DNA of 64,000 nt from Gnetum montanum. Lineage: Eukaryota > Streptophyta > Gnetopsida > Gnetales > Gnetaceae. The notes below the pieces were generated by a model. The model was given only the letters and a program-made list of their open reading frames with translations. It had not been told where the DNA came from and made no database searches. The position numbers were made by a program, and so were the translations under genes. The stretch covers positions 129,582-193,581 of the forward strand of contig MNCI01004095.1 in NCBI GenBank assembly GCA_015680685.1. The letters run 5' to 3'. Positions 49,458-60,266 of this stretch are shown one piece after another (the stretch's first letter is position 1; each line of letters begins with the position of its first letter).

Positions 49458-49475
49458 TGGCGTCATTGTCGAGGA
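49458..49475 (+). promoter_or_regulatory. Primer-binding site, tRNA-Asp type, degenerate
   Basis: TGGCGTCATTGTCGAGGA directly after the LTR. The plant tRNA-Asp complement used by many Tat/Athila elements is TGGCGCCGTTGCCGGGGA; all four differences are C-to-T or G-to-A transitions. Confidence 0.75.
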
Positions 49476-49600
49476 CTAAGTGTTTGTGTGCTAAGTAGAA
49501 CATAGGAGATCACTCACATCGTTGGGAGCTTAAACGAACACTTAGGGTTAATTAAATGAAAAATTATATAACGGTTAATCAACACACCAAATAAGACACA

Positions 49601-50484
49601 ATGTCTTCTTCTTCTCCTCATAAGAGCATTACACCACCTAGGGATCATACAAGAAATAGTCGGTAGTCTAAAACACATAACCAAAATCAGCCAGTTCCTC
49701 AACAATATAGGGTGGTATATACTCATCTTGATGAGTACATACCCAATTTTACTTTTATCCTCTATTAGGATGAACAATTATGCTAGAGAGATTTGCAAGG
49801 TAACATAGTGTTACCTCCAAATCAGGCAGTCCCTAACATGCTTATTCGTGCTCTTGCACAGATAGGCATGACACTGCTCTATGCTGAATATGTTATAGGC
49901 GACTTTGACACAAGGGATTACCATCCCACATCTGCACAATGTATAAGGGACTCAAGGCAGGAGAGCCACCATACACTGTTGAAGGGAAAAAGGGTCCTGC
50001 ACGTCCTAAGTGAAATCGAAGATGGTGAACCACTTATAATGGGTTCTCCATCAAATGATGTTCCCCCTCTAACAATAGTGAGGAGGTGGGGTATCAGAAC
50101 CTATGCTCCACAATACACAACCCTGGTTCTGATCCTTGTGAATGCCAACTATTCACCGAGGGAACAAAAATACATGACAAGGACAGGTGTTCAGATCATC
50201 ATCACGATTGGGGCCGAAGCCATAGAAGAGAAGGTAAGAAACATCATCATGGCGATGGTTCTCCTTCTTCTTCCCTTTCTTCAAATCATTCACCCTCTCC
50301 TTCCACCTCTGGGCATAGTCATAAAGAACATAACGGTGAGGATAGAGGTAGACAAAATGAGAGACCTCAACGAGAGAGTCGAGAGAGAGGACAAGGGCAT
50401 GAACGAAGGGAAAGTAGGGAGCAATGTAGACATCATAGATGTCATGAAAAAGACGATCATGAACAACCCCTACTTGCAACCCGG
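49601..50484 (+). pseudogene. Outer element gag, N-terminal part
   Basis: Starts M-S-S-S-S-P-H-K-S, homologous to the inner gag start (minus 59407). It continues L-D-E-Y-I-P-N-F-T-F-I-L, R-D-L-Q-G-N-I-V-L-P-P-N, then (after a frameshift between about 49990 and 50085) a Ser/His/Arg-rich segment with G-D-G-S-P-S-S-S and S-P-S-P-S-T-S ending at P-L-L-A-T-R. In-frame stops occur near 49664 and 49769. The inner element is inserted directly after the last codon. Role in an active relative: capsid protein. Confidence 0.8.
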
Positions 50485-51316
50485 TGATGAGTGGCGAGGT
50501 ACCCCTACACTCAACCATATGAAACGAGCGTAACACGCATGATTCGGTCGAACTCCACAGACTAAATGCCTACACACCTCATGGAACACTTGGGGTTAAT
50601 CATTCGTTGTCTTTCCAGACTTACTTGTAGTTGTCACAATGTATGGTTAAGTAAGTATGAGGTATATGATTTTTATAGTCTTTTATGTTTTTCTCCTATG
50701 CTATTGAGGTGAAGGATTGAGAAACTAACTAACTCTAACTAATGACTAAGTCTAAATTAACTAGCTTCAGCATCCATTCCCACTTACCGTACACAGCCTG
50801 AAGTATGCAACCATGGCTACCAAACGCTAATCATTACTGGGATCACCACGTGTAACGCACATGCTCGAAGTGGTCGTATTGAGGCACTTAACTAGCCTAA
50901 GCGTAATGAGCATCCATTCCTTGACTAGCCGTACACATCCTTAGGTGCTCGTAATCAAGTCGTACTCATTCCGCATTCTAGGAGTTGAGGGTGAGAGAAT
51001 CTAATCGCGATGAGCAGCTGATTCCTTGATTAGCCGTACACATCCGTAAATGCTCGTAATCAAGTTGTACTCATGTTGCGCTACTGCAGGGTAATAAATA
51101 ATAGGTAATAAATAACAAGTAATAAATCCTATTCCATGCACTGCAAGGTTTATCCACAAAGCTTGTTGTTATTGCCGTACACAACTTGCGTTCAGGTACA
51201 ATCTTTCTCGAATAAAGATCCGTTCACTTGGGGACTCCTACTGTGGGCACATGGAAAATATTCTATCTCTGGAGTGATCAATCTGCCAGAGTTTCCCTAC
51301 TTCTAGCCTAGGATGG
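50485..51316 (-). repeat. 3' LTR of the inner element, U3 end missing
   Basis: The plus sense starts TGATGAGTGGCGAGGTACC like the other LTRs and runs as homologous sequence to ...CTAGCCTAGGATGGGAAC, where other copies continue into the TATA box and GATATC array. Here unrelated sequence follows. A 105-bp imperfect tandem duplication (CCGTACACATCC at 50929 and 51034) enlarges it. Confidence 0.8.
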
Positions 51317-53290
51317 GAACTAATGGGATGACATGTGAACGGATCATCATTACAAGACATGACAAAACTAGTGTTCATGACAACAAGGGTGAACACCTTA
51401 TTACAATGACATTAGGCCTTTGTTGGTAGCTGAGAAAGAAAGAGAGAGAGAAAGAAGTGTTGCTGCTGCCAACGCGAAGATTGCGCCTTTGTTGTCCATC
51501 TGTAAGCGCGCCATTGATCTTGCTCCTTGCATAGCTGCTTTAGCGCTGCTCCATTCCAAGTGTTTGCTCCAGATCCAATTCCATTTATGTATGATTGCCA
51601 TCTGCACACACAACACAATCATATATTAGCAAGGGTAAATGAATCATCATGTAATTGATACCTTGCTTCGGTGTAGGTCCAGTGGCTAGGTTATGGTATG
51701 GCTAGTACGGATATGGGGATATATTAATGATGACTACCGAAGGTGTAGGGGTTAGGAAGAAAATCAAAAAATTAGGGGCTAGGAGAAAATTGAAAAAATC
51801 AGGCCCCGTACGCCCATGACTAATCACGAACCTCCGGTAGCGTTAGAATGGAGAAGGAAAAGGAGTAAGGAAGATAGATAAAAAGGAACAACTATGGCAT
51901 CGATGAAATGGATGTCAAGATGGAAATGAACAAAATAAAATTAATTGTAAAATGTTAGGGGAAAGAATTTAACTAATGCTCCAAATAGGAATGTCAATGG
52001 ATACTCCCCAAAGTAGGCTCATGCCCTTAATGCCCTGACAAGCCCACATTCAAAGAGTCTGTAGGCTCCGGGAATGTCATTTGGAACAAGAGTTAAAGTC
52101 TTAACCGCAAGAATTTACCAAAAAGAAAACAATGCATCAACCAAAATATATACACTAATGATACAACTAGCAATGAGGTGAACAATGGAGAGAAGGAAGG
52201 AGAGAAGAAAATGGAATGGAATCCCAAGAACAAGGTGGTGTATAGCCCCTTGTGTGTTTTATGATTAATGTGACTTGGCAAGTCTCATTCCAACTCCGAC
52301 CTCAAACCAACCACATTTAGTGACTTCGCATCAATGCATTCGGCTGAACCATCCTCTTGAAGTAACAAGAATGCTTCCTTCAAGAGCCAGCACCATTCTG
52401 ATGAAACAAATGGGAGAATGGGAATCAAGAAGGGCCTTTGTTAGAGGGAACATTTTTACTTCCGTAACCAATTCTTGCAGCCCAAATATTTATTTTGTCT
52501 AAGGGGTGTGCTTTGAATTCTCACTTTCTTTGTTTTTTTTTTGTTTTTTGTGTTTTTATGCATGAGAACCACACCATGCAAAGAATTCTTATTTTTATTG
52601 ACTCAGCTTCTAATAATTGGGTAACATTGGAATGGCAAGAAAAACTCAAACAGAAAACATCCAAGCACCCAAGAGAACGGCCAACACAAAAGCATCAAGT
52701 TCCCTTGAAGTCACACCCTTTTCAATCCTTGAGTCCTTCCTTAGTTTGAGAAATACCTGGTCACTGATTCATTTAAGTTCTTATTAGAAGTGGATGTACA
52801 TTTCCAAGCCGAGAGAGACCATGGAGTGTTGTGGATGAATGGATGAAGTGAACTCATTGCCTGCCATATCAAAAGAAACATACCTTAGTATCAACATTAT
52901 GACTTAAAGGTAAAAACCAAACATTAGCAATCAATATGAAAATAGTTCATACCATCATTCCGAACACTTATTGGGTGACAAACTTACAGGGTGGATCACA
53001 CACACACATACAAAAAATGGAAAAAGTATAACAATGTTGTAAAACAAAAACAAGAAAAGTTAAAGGAAGTTGTAAAACAAAAACTAGAAAAGATAAAGAA
53101 ATTTGTAAAACAAAAATGTGTAAGACAAAAACGTTGTAAAACAAAAACGTGTAAAACAAAAATCAAAAAAGAACTGAGGGCCCATATGATTAGCATAGGT
53201 GGCCATCTCCCTCATGACTGAATTGCAAGGAAGAGATTTGAAATAGAGAGCGAGGTTGCCCGCTGGTGGAGGTGTAACTTGTACTAGCTG
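51317..53290 (-). other. 3' non-coding region of the inner element
   Basis: Between integrase and 3' LTR. No env-like frame or transmembrane protein was recognised. It includes a (GA)n-like tract at about 51430-51455 and the TGTAAAACAAAAAC low-complexity stretch at 53030-53165. Confidence 0.5.
53030..53165. repeat. Degenerate TGTAAAACAAAAAC repeat
   Basis: About eight imperfect copies of GTAAAACAAAAA separated by short AT-rich spacers. Frames across it give only Lys/Thr/Gln or Phe/Leu low-complexity peptides. Confidence 0.65.
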
Positions 53291-53319
53291 TTGTGGGTTC
53301 ACAGAAAGGTTTTGTTTAT

Positions 53320-54250
53320 TGTACATTAACCAATAATCTTTTATCAAGGTTGTTAGGCTTGTATATCATCATGGCTTCAAAGGAAAAGGTTGTATGAATA
53401 ATATAGGATGCTTTCCACAATGTTTGAAATTTTGTACGTTGAGGTACGTGCATGGGATTCCAGTAAAGGACCTTGTTGCCTGGTTGGTACTTAAACCTTT
53501 GGATCTTGAAGTCATGACATTGTTTACTGTGTGCCTTGTGCAACTCATTTAATGATAGTGCAACCAATCTATTCTCGTCTAGCACATTCAAGGTTGCCAA
53601 CTGTTGTTTTTGTGCTAGGTCGAGGTCTAGGTGAAGGTCGCAAGCCATGGATAGTGTACAGAGCTCATTCTGTATGGGAATCTTGGGTAGTTTCCTATAC
53701 ACTAACTCATAGGGAGAATAGCCTGTAGGAAGCGTCCAAGAAGAGCGGTATGCCCAGAGAGCGTCATTCTGTTTTGTGCTCTAGTCTCACCTAAATTTGC
53801 TAACTGTTCTCGTTAATATCCTGGTAATCTCCCGGTTAGTAACCTCAGCTTGGCCATTAGCTTGGGGGTGATAAGGTGTGGTCAATTTATGCTCAACCCC
53901 TAAGTGTTGCATCAGTTTGCGAAAGGTTGCACCTGTAAAATGTGTTCCATTATCAGAGATGAGTGCACGCGGTATACCAAACCTATTAACAATTTGTTGT
54001 TGTACAAATCGTGCAGCTGTAGATGATGTGCAGTCTATTTCTGTGGCTACTTTGGCCCATTTGGTTAAGTAATCAACAACAACGATGATATATGCTTTTC
54101 CGTTGGACATCGGTGTGATAGGCCCCATAAAATCTATTCCCCAAATATCAAAGGGTTCTAAAGGTTGAATCCATTGTTGCGAACCCTCCATTCTAGCAGT
54201 CATTCCACCATCTCGTTGGCAACGTTCACAGGATTGGGCGAAATGATGGG
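53320..54250 (-). pseudogene. Inner element integrase
   Basis: The minus strand reads W-G-I-D-F-M-G-P-I, I-S-D-N-G-T-H-F-T-G, Y-H-P-Q-A-N-G-Q-A-E-V-T-N-R-E (the D, D and E of the integrase core) and D-V-L-like basic C-terminal sequence with F-K-Y-Q-P-G-N-K-V-L. The H2C2 zinc region lies partly in the preceding frame (about 54310-54220). A stop near 53788-53786 separates the core from the C-terminal part. Confidence 0.85.
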
Positions 54251-55100
54251 GCGTCCCAGAATAGAGATGGCCAATAGTATCCTACAAGCAAGACTTTGGT
54301 AACCGTTCGTCTCCCAACATAATGATCCCCACAGGGGCCCTCATGAGCATCCTGGAGAACTTTTAATTGATCCTGATTAGGCATGCACCATCGAACCAAG
54401 CCATCAGGATAGACTTTATAAAGTTGGCCCTTAATTTCCATGAAGTACTTGGTTTTGTGAAGAAACTGTTGTTTCTTCCTAAATTCTAACCCTTGTGGTA
54501 GTTGTTGGGAAATGAGATAAGTAAGAATGCCACTATACCAATTTATTTCCGTGGGTTGATCATTCACTACACCGGCAAAGAGGGTTTCATCAGGAAAATG
54601 GTCAGATACAACATATTCATCCTCTTTGTTGTCCCAACGCAATCGAGATAGGTGATCTGCGACTACATTCTCGGTGCCTTTGTGATCTACTATCGTTAAA
54701 TCGAACTCTTGAAGAATCACCAACCAACGTATGATACGTGGGCTAACTGTTGGCTTGTTCATATGGAACCTAATTGCACTATGATCTGTATGGACGTATA
54801 CCTTGTAGCCCAATACATAGTGCCTAAATTTGTCTAGTGCAAACACTACAGCCATTAATTCCTTTTCTGTAGTCGTGTAGTTGAGTTGTGCACCGGTGAT
54901 ACTCTTACTGGCACAATGGATGTAATACAGTTGTTTTTGTTCATCTAATTGTGTCAGTACGGCTCTTAAGGCATAATTAGATGCGTCGGTCATGATATGG
55001 AATGGCCTGGACCAGTTAGGGGCTTGTAGAATAGGAGTTTCCACAAGCCTCTGTTTGAGAGTTTGAAATGTTCTTTAACATTCCCTGGTCCACTCGAATG
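54226..55100 (-). pseudogene. Inner element RNase H and integrase zinc region
   Basis: A 272-residue open stretch (55044-54226) contains F-H-I-M-T-D-A-S-N-Y-A, T-T-E-K-E-L-M-A-V-V and V-H-T-D-H-S-A-I (D-E-D of RNase H), V-A-D-H-L-S-R-L, then H-E-G-P-C-G-D-H of the integrase H2C2 finger. A frameshift separates it from the upstream RT, and another from the integrase core. Confidence 0.85.
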
Positions 55101-55104
55101 GTGC

Positions 55105-55960
55105 ATCTTTTTTCGTTAATTCCACCAACGGCTTGGAATTTTGGAGAACTTCTCGATAAATCTCTTGTAGTAGCTAGTGTGTCCAAGGAATGATCGAACG
55201 TCTTTGACAGTTTCTGGTTGTCGGGTAATTCCTTGGATGACTTTAATTTTTTTCGGATCTACCTCTATTCCTGATTGTGAAATTTTATGCCCCAATACTA
55301 CGCCCTCTTCAACCATCAAATGGCTCTTATGCCAATTGAGCTTTAGGTTGGTTTCAACACATCATTTCAATACTTGCTCTAACCAGTCGAGGGCTTGATC
55401 AAAGCTCGTCCCATAAGTGGAGAAGTCATCCATAAAGACTTTTACTTCGTTACTTATTTATTGCTGAAATATGCTTAGAACTAATCGTTGGAATGTGGTA
55501 GGGGCATTGCACAAGCCAAAAGACATTTTTTTGTATGCAAACGTTCCCCAAGGACTGGTGAACGTTGTTTTGACTTGGTCTTCTGGTGCAATTCGTATTT
55601 GGTTGTACCCACTATACCCATCTAGAAAACTATAATAGCGATGCCCTACTATAGTGTCTAGGACTTGGTCAACAAATGGAAATGGGAAGTGATCTTTGAA
55701 TGTTGCCATATTTAATAGCCTAAAATCTATACATACCCTCCATTTACCTCCTCTTTTCGGTATGATTACAAGAGGACTAACCCACTCACTATCAGCAATA
55801 GGGTAAATGAACCCAGCCTTGAGAAGCTACTCTATCTCCTCTATCACTATTTGTTTTGACTTTGGGTTCGATCACCTCTGGGGTTGCTTGCGAGGTTTCA
55901 TGGAGGGGTCTGTGTAAATCCTATGTTGGCATATCTTAGGATCTATTCCAGTTAGTTTAG
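55105..55960 (-). pseudogene. Inner element reverse transcriptase
   Basis: P-L-V-I-I-P-K-R-G-G-K-W-R-V-C-I-D-F-R (about 55790-55735), F-S-F-L-D-G-Y-S-G-Y-N-Q-I, F-G-L-C-N-A-P-T-T-F-Q-R and the catalytic box V-F-M-D-D-F-S-T-Y-G (about 55446-55417). The F-M-D-D-F form is typical of the Tat/Athila lineage. Stops at about 55457 and 55363, among others, interrupt it. Confidence 0.85.
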
Positions 55961-55964
55961 GGTA

Positions 55965-57215
55965 TGACTAGGCAAAGGCTGTTGACCACTTGTTTATCAC
56001 CTTTAGCAAACTTTCTTTTTGCTTGGGTGCGAGCTTTGCGTTGACGATTACCGATTTTTCATGTTTAAGGGTCATGAATTCCAAATCGGTGGGCAATGAT
56101 TTTAAATCTAGGGGCTCTTGTTTAAACTCCTCAGGAATCTCCAACTTCCCCCAATTAATGTTTTCGGAGTTAAGAGCTGGAAGTTGGCAACGGACTTGCT
56201 CTAATACGTCTGTGCTTTCAATGTAAGCACTAGTTATTCCCTCAGCTAGTTCCATGCAGGTTGTTGAGTTGTTCTCTTTATCAGCCATTAGTCACTGGGT
56301 GTTTTCTTGTTGTGTGGCTGCTGCATATAGGCACTTTTGTATGTCAATATCCTGTGCATACCGATTGCATGTAGGCAATGGTAAACTTCACATCACCCAT
56401 GATTTCTACACGCAATGACACCCTGTGTCACTATATGCGATGCATGGAACTCTTTTCCTCTCAATTTTCCCAAAAGTATTTGTCTTGGATATTTCTAGGA
56501 AAATATTGTGGATTCTTAGGTGTGCATTGATTGTATTCAGCCATGCCCTTCCCATTATAATTGGGAAATCCTCTTTGTCATTGTTTATTTGGATCACTAG
56601 GAAATCGACTAGATATGACCAACCACCCACAGTGGTAACAATGTCTTCAACCTGTCCCAATGGAACAGTGATGGACTGGTCAGCCAACTCTAAGTGAATA
56701 TTGCTCTTCTTGAGTGGAGGCAGGTTCCAGGTTTTATACAATTCTTGTGAGATTAAGTTGACTCCGGAACTTGAGTCGAGGAGAGCCTTATGGGGTTCAT
56801 TCCCAGCGACTTGGAGGTAAACTAGGGGGACTCCTGGATCTGATAATTTCTTTGGAAGGTGGCTGACCTTGATCCAGTCGGTTATTGTATGTGTTAACAT
56901 AACTGTATGCATTGGGCGCGATTTCTCTATCGAAGGATTTCCTGAAACCTTATTTGGTATGGAGGTGTTTAGATGCTCAACCACTTGTGAAGGCGAGGGT
57001 TTGGTTGGATTGTTGGTCCTAAGGATAGGTTTTTTTGGTGTATGATTGTTAAAACCAACTGAGAATTGAGGATTGGGAGCCCTCGCAGTGTTGGGTTGTC
57101 GCAGTTGAGTGGGAATTACTATAGGCTTTGTTGGAGCGGTTGGCGGTGGGACTACTGGCGTAAGAGATGTGGATGGATTTGGAGGATAGTGTGGGTATGG
57201 AGCATTTCCCAAAGG
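55965..57215 (-). pseudogene. Inner element protease and linker
   Basis: 57212-56406 is open: a proline-rich linker, N-N-P-T-K-P-S-P-S-Q-V-V-E-H, then protease L-L-D-S-S-S-G-V-N-L-I-S (D-S-G replaced by D-S-S-S-G; the outer copy has D-S-G-S-G) and I-I-M-G-R-A-W-L. 56288-55968 follows in the same frame with the conserved linker to RT (W-G-K-L-E-I-P-E-E-F-K-Q-E-P-L-D-L-K). Confidence 0.8.
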
Positions 57216-57399
57216 AGAAGGAGTCCTAAAATACTCCTAAACTTGGTAGTAACATGGAGGGTTTATGTGACCCATAGAGTCACCTGGGGAAATCGGTTGT
57301 TGCACATAATAATCATAAGGATTAGGCTACCGGTAAGGGTACTATTGTGTTGGCAGTGGCTTCCCCCATGACTGTGGGTATTGCCACTGCTGATGCTGT

Positions 57400-57640
57400 C
57401 CAATGGGCTATGGTGGAGTTCCACTTGGATAATACGTTAAGGGTTGGTGGAACTGCCTTGGGTTACCTTGTGGATAAGGTAACCTTCGGGGTGTTTGCTG
57501 TTGGTTGAGTCTTGGATTAAGCACATACACCCCTGACTCTTGTAGATGTGAAATAATTGGACAACATCCCTTAGGATGGTCATAGTGGCAGATCTCACAT
57601 CCACCGTCATCATCTGTGTCTGAATCCACAACCACATCGG
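57400..57640 (-). pseudogene. Inner element gag zinc-knuckle-like region
   Basis: D-S-D-T-D-D-D-G-G-C-E-I-C-H-Y-D-H-P-K-G-C-C: a C-x2-C-x3-H-x4-C arrangement after an acidic run. The spacing differs from the usual C-x2-C-x4-H-x4-C. The outer element has the same motif at 61205-61243, so it is a family trait. Confidence 0.65.
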
Positions 57641-57949
57641 AGTTAGTGATTTTCCCCTTACCCTTGTTATGTGCAGGGCCTAAATCTCTCCACTTTGTCT
57701 TACCTTTGTCACTACTTTGTTCTACCTTAGACTCTTCTACAATTTTTAAGATAGTTTCAATTTTAGAGTCTAAGGAACTCCATATGTCGTCTACCTTAGT
57801 CGCTTTTCTGTTGTTAACTTTTGAAGTGGCAAGGTCTTTCTGTTCACCAACTCTTCGATTGGTGACTCATCCTCTTCATCACAAAATTTCGCTCCCTTTT
57901 TTTGAAGGGAGGGATCGCGGTTGTATTCTTCCACACTTTCCCTTTTTCA

Positions 57950-59407
57950 TAGCTCACCTTCTTCTTTTGCTACTTGCTCCAACAAGTGATGCACTTCATG
58001 GGCTCTAAGTTGTGAGAGTCTCCCTTGGGCATAAGTCCCAAGGGTTCTTTTAGTTTCATGCCTTAGCCCATCCACGATGTGGCGAAGTTGATCTTGCCGA
58101 GCGTACCCATGGCCCGAGCAACGATGTAATAATGTGTAGTAGTGGGCCATGGCAGCATCCAAGGGTTCATGAGTACTTTGCTTCCAGCCTTGGATCTGCT
58201 TATGCAAATTGGACACCCTGGAGTACGTTTGATACTTTTCATTGAACAGTTCTAGCATCATACTCCACCTTCTAATGGTTTCTGATTCTAAGGACCGGTA
58301 CTAGCTCTCTACTTCCTTGGTGAGTGTCCTTGGGAACAACTTAATTTTTTGCCACTCATTTTCTATATTCTGCAAGGCACATGCATCGTGGAATGCCTGT
58401 AAATGATTTTGCGGATCAGCATTGTATCCCCCTTCAAATCGTGGGATATTGTTCATGTGTAATCGTTTGATCTGACTATCTTTTAAATGCCTTGTGGGAA
58501 TCCTAACTACCTTCGTTATGTCAAGCATACTTTGGGTTGCGAGTAGGAGCTCGTCATGATCATCTCTTTCATGACGCCTGTGATGTCTACGTTGTTCCCT
58601 ACTCTCCCTACGTCCTTGCCCTTGTCCTCTCTCTCAACTTTCCTGTTGAGATCTCTCGTTTTATCTACCTTTATCCTCTCCATTGTGTTCATGATGGCTA
58701 TGCCTAGATGTGGAAGGAGAGGGTGAGTGATGTGCAAAAGGGGAAGAAGAAGGGGAACCATCGTCATGACGATGTTTCTTGCCTTCTCTTCGGCTGCTAC
58801 AGCCCCGATCGTGGTGACGATCTAAGTGCCCATCCTTAGCATGAGTGGTTGTTCCCTCTGTGAATAGTTGGTGTTCATGGGCATCAGAACCATGGTTATG
58901 TATCATTGAACGTAGGTTCTAATACCCAACCTCCTCATCATCGTTAGGAGGGGGAACATCGTTTGCTAAAGAACTCGTTATAAGGGGTTCCTCGTCTCCT
59001 ATTTCTCTAAGGACGTGCAGACCTTTGCCTTTCAAAAGTGTATGTTGACTCTCTTGCATTGAGTCTCTCATACGTTGTGCTTCTATGGGATGATAATCCC
59101 TCATATCAAAATCATCCGCAACGTATTTAGCGTATAATTCTGTCATGCCAATCTATGCCAAGGCACGGAAAAGCATGCGAGAGACTCATCGATTTGGGGG
59201 TAACATAATGTTACCTTGTAAATCTCTCCATCGCAGCTGCTCGTCTTGATGGAGGATAAAGGTAAAGTTTGGAATATACTCATTGAGATGAGTATAAACT
59301 ATCTTGTATTGTTTAGGACTTGGTTGATTTCGGCTATGTGTTTTATGTTGCCGACTGTCTCGTGTATGGTCCTTAGGTGGTGAGTTGATCTTATGAGAAG
59401 AAGACAT
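57950..59407 (-). pseudogene. Inner element gag
   Basis: One frame from ATG 59407 through M-L-D-I-T-K-V-V (58528) to about 57947, with several stops. Segments: M-S-S-S-H-K-I-N-S start; Y-V-A-D-D-F-D-M-R-D-Y-H-P; Ser/His-rich basic region; I-P-R-F-E-G-G-Y-N-A-D-P-Q-N-H-L-Q-A-F (retrotransposon gag domain, about 58460); M-L-E-L-F-N-E-K-Y; Q-L-R-H-I-V-D-G-L-R. The role in the family is capsid assembly. Confidence 0.82.
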
Positions 59408-59517
59408 TTTGATTTATCGATGTGCTAATTTCACCGTTATAAAATTTTTCTATTAATTAACTCAAAGGTTCATTTAGGCTCCCAACGATGTGAGTGATAT
59501 CCTTATGTTCTATATGG
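59408..59517 (-). other. Inner element 5' leader
   Basis: 59478-59517 is the reverse complement of the outer leader just after its PBS (outer 49490-49535), so the inner PBS and LTR end fall in the adjacent N gap. Confidence 0.75.
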
Positions 59518-60174
59518 NNNNNNNNNNNNNNNNNNNNNNNNNNNNNNNNNNNNNNNNNNNNNNNNNNNNNNNNNNNNNNNNNNNNNNNNNNNNNNNNNNN
59601 NNNNNNNNNNNNNNNNNNNNNNNNNNNNNNNNNNNNNNNNNNNNNNNNNNNNNNNNNNNNNNNNNNNNNNNNNNNNNNNNNNNNNNNNNNNNNNNNNNNN
59701 NNNNNNNNNNNNNNNNNNNNNNNNNNNNNNNNNNNNNNNNNNNNNNNNNNNNNNNNNNNNNNNNNNNNNNNNNNNNNNNNNNNNNNNNNNNNNNNNNNNN
59801 NNNNNNNNNNNNNNNNNNNNNNNNNNNNNNNNNNNNNNNNNNNNNNNNNNNNNNNNNNNNNNNNNNNNNNNNNNNNNNNNNNNNNNNNNNNNNNNNNNNN
59901 NNNNNNNNNNNNNNNNNNNNNNNNNNNNNNNNNNNNNNNNNNNNNNNNNNNNNNNNNNNNNNNNNNNNNNNNNNNNNNNNNNNNNNNNNNNNNNNNNNNN
60001 NNNNNNNNNNNNNNNNNNNNNNNNNNNNNNNNNNNNNNNNNNNNNNNNNNNNNNNNNNNNNNNNNNNNNNNNNNNNNNNNNNNNNNNNNNNNNNNNNNNN
60101 NNNNNNNNNNNNNNNNNNNNNNNNNNNNNNNNNNNNNNNNNNNNNNNNNNNNNNNNNNNNNNNNNNNNNNNNNN
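59518..60174. other. Assembly gap (657 N)
   Basis: Hides the inner PBS and most of the inner 5' LTR. Confidence 0.99.
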
Positions 60175-60266
60175 CTTATTTATAGATTTGGCAGTGGACC
60201 GCGATATCGCGTATGCAATATAGCATGGGATGCGATATCGCAGCTCATGCGAATCGCGTCTCATCA
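60175..60266 (-). repeat. Inner element 5' LTR, visible U3 end
   Basis: In LTR sense it begins TGATGAGACGCGATTCGC, has GATATC motifs at about 60199-60240, then a TATAAATAAG box at about 60186-60175 at the edge of the N gap. Directly followed on the right by the CCCGG duplication. Confidence 0.85.

Noticed and set aside
50153-50536. 127-residue minus-strand ORF
   Set aside because: Shadow of the outer gag on the opposite strand, running into the LTR.
51401-51629. Overlapping ORFs on both strands in the 3' region of the inner element, possible env
   Set aside because: No conserved motif or convincing transmembrane arrangement, and ORFs are open on both strands because of composition.
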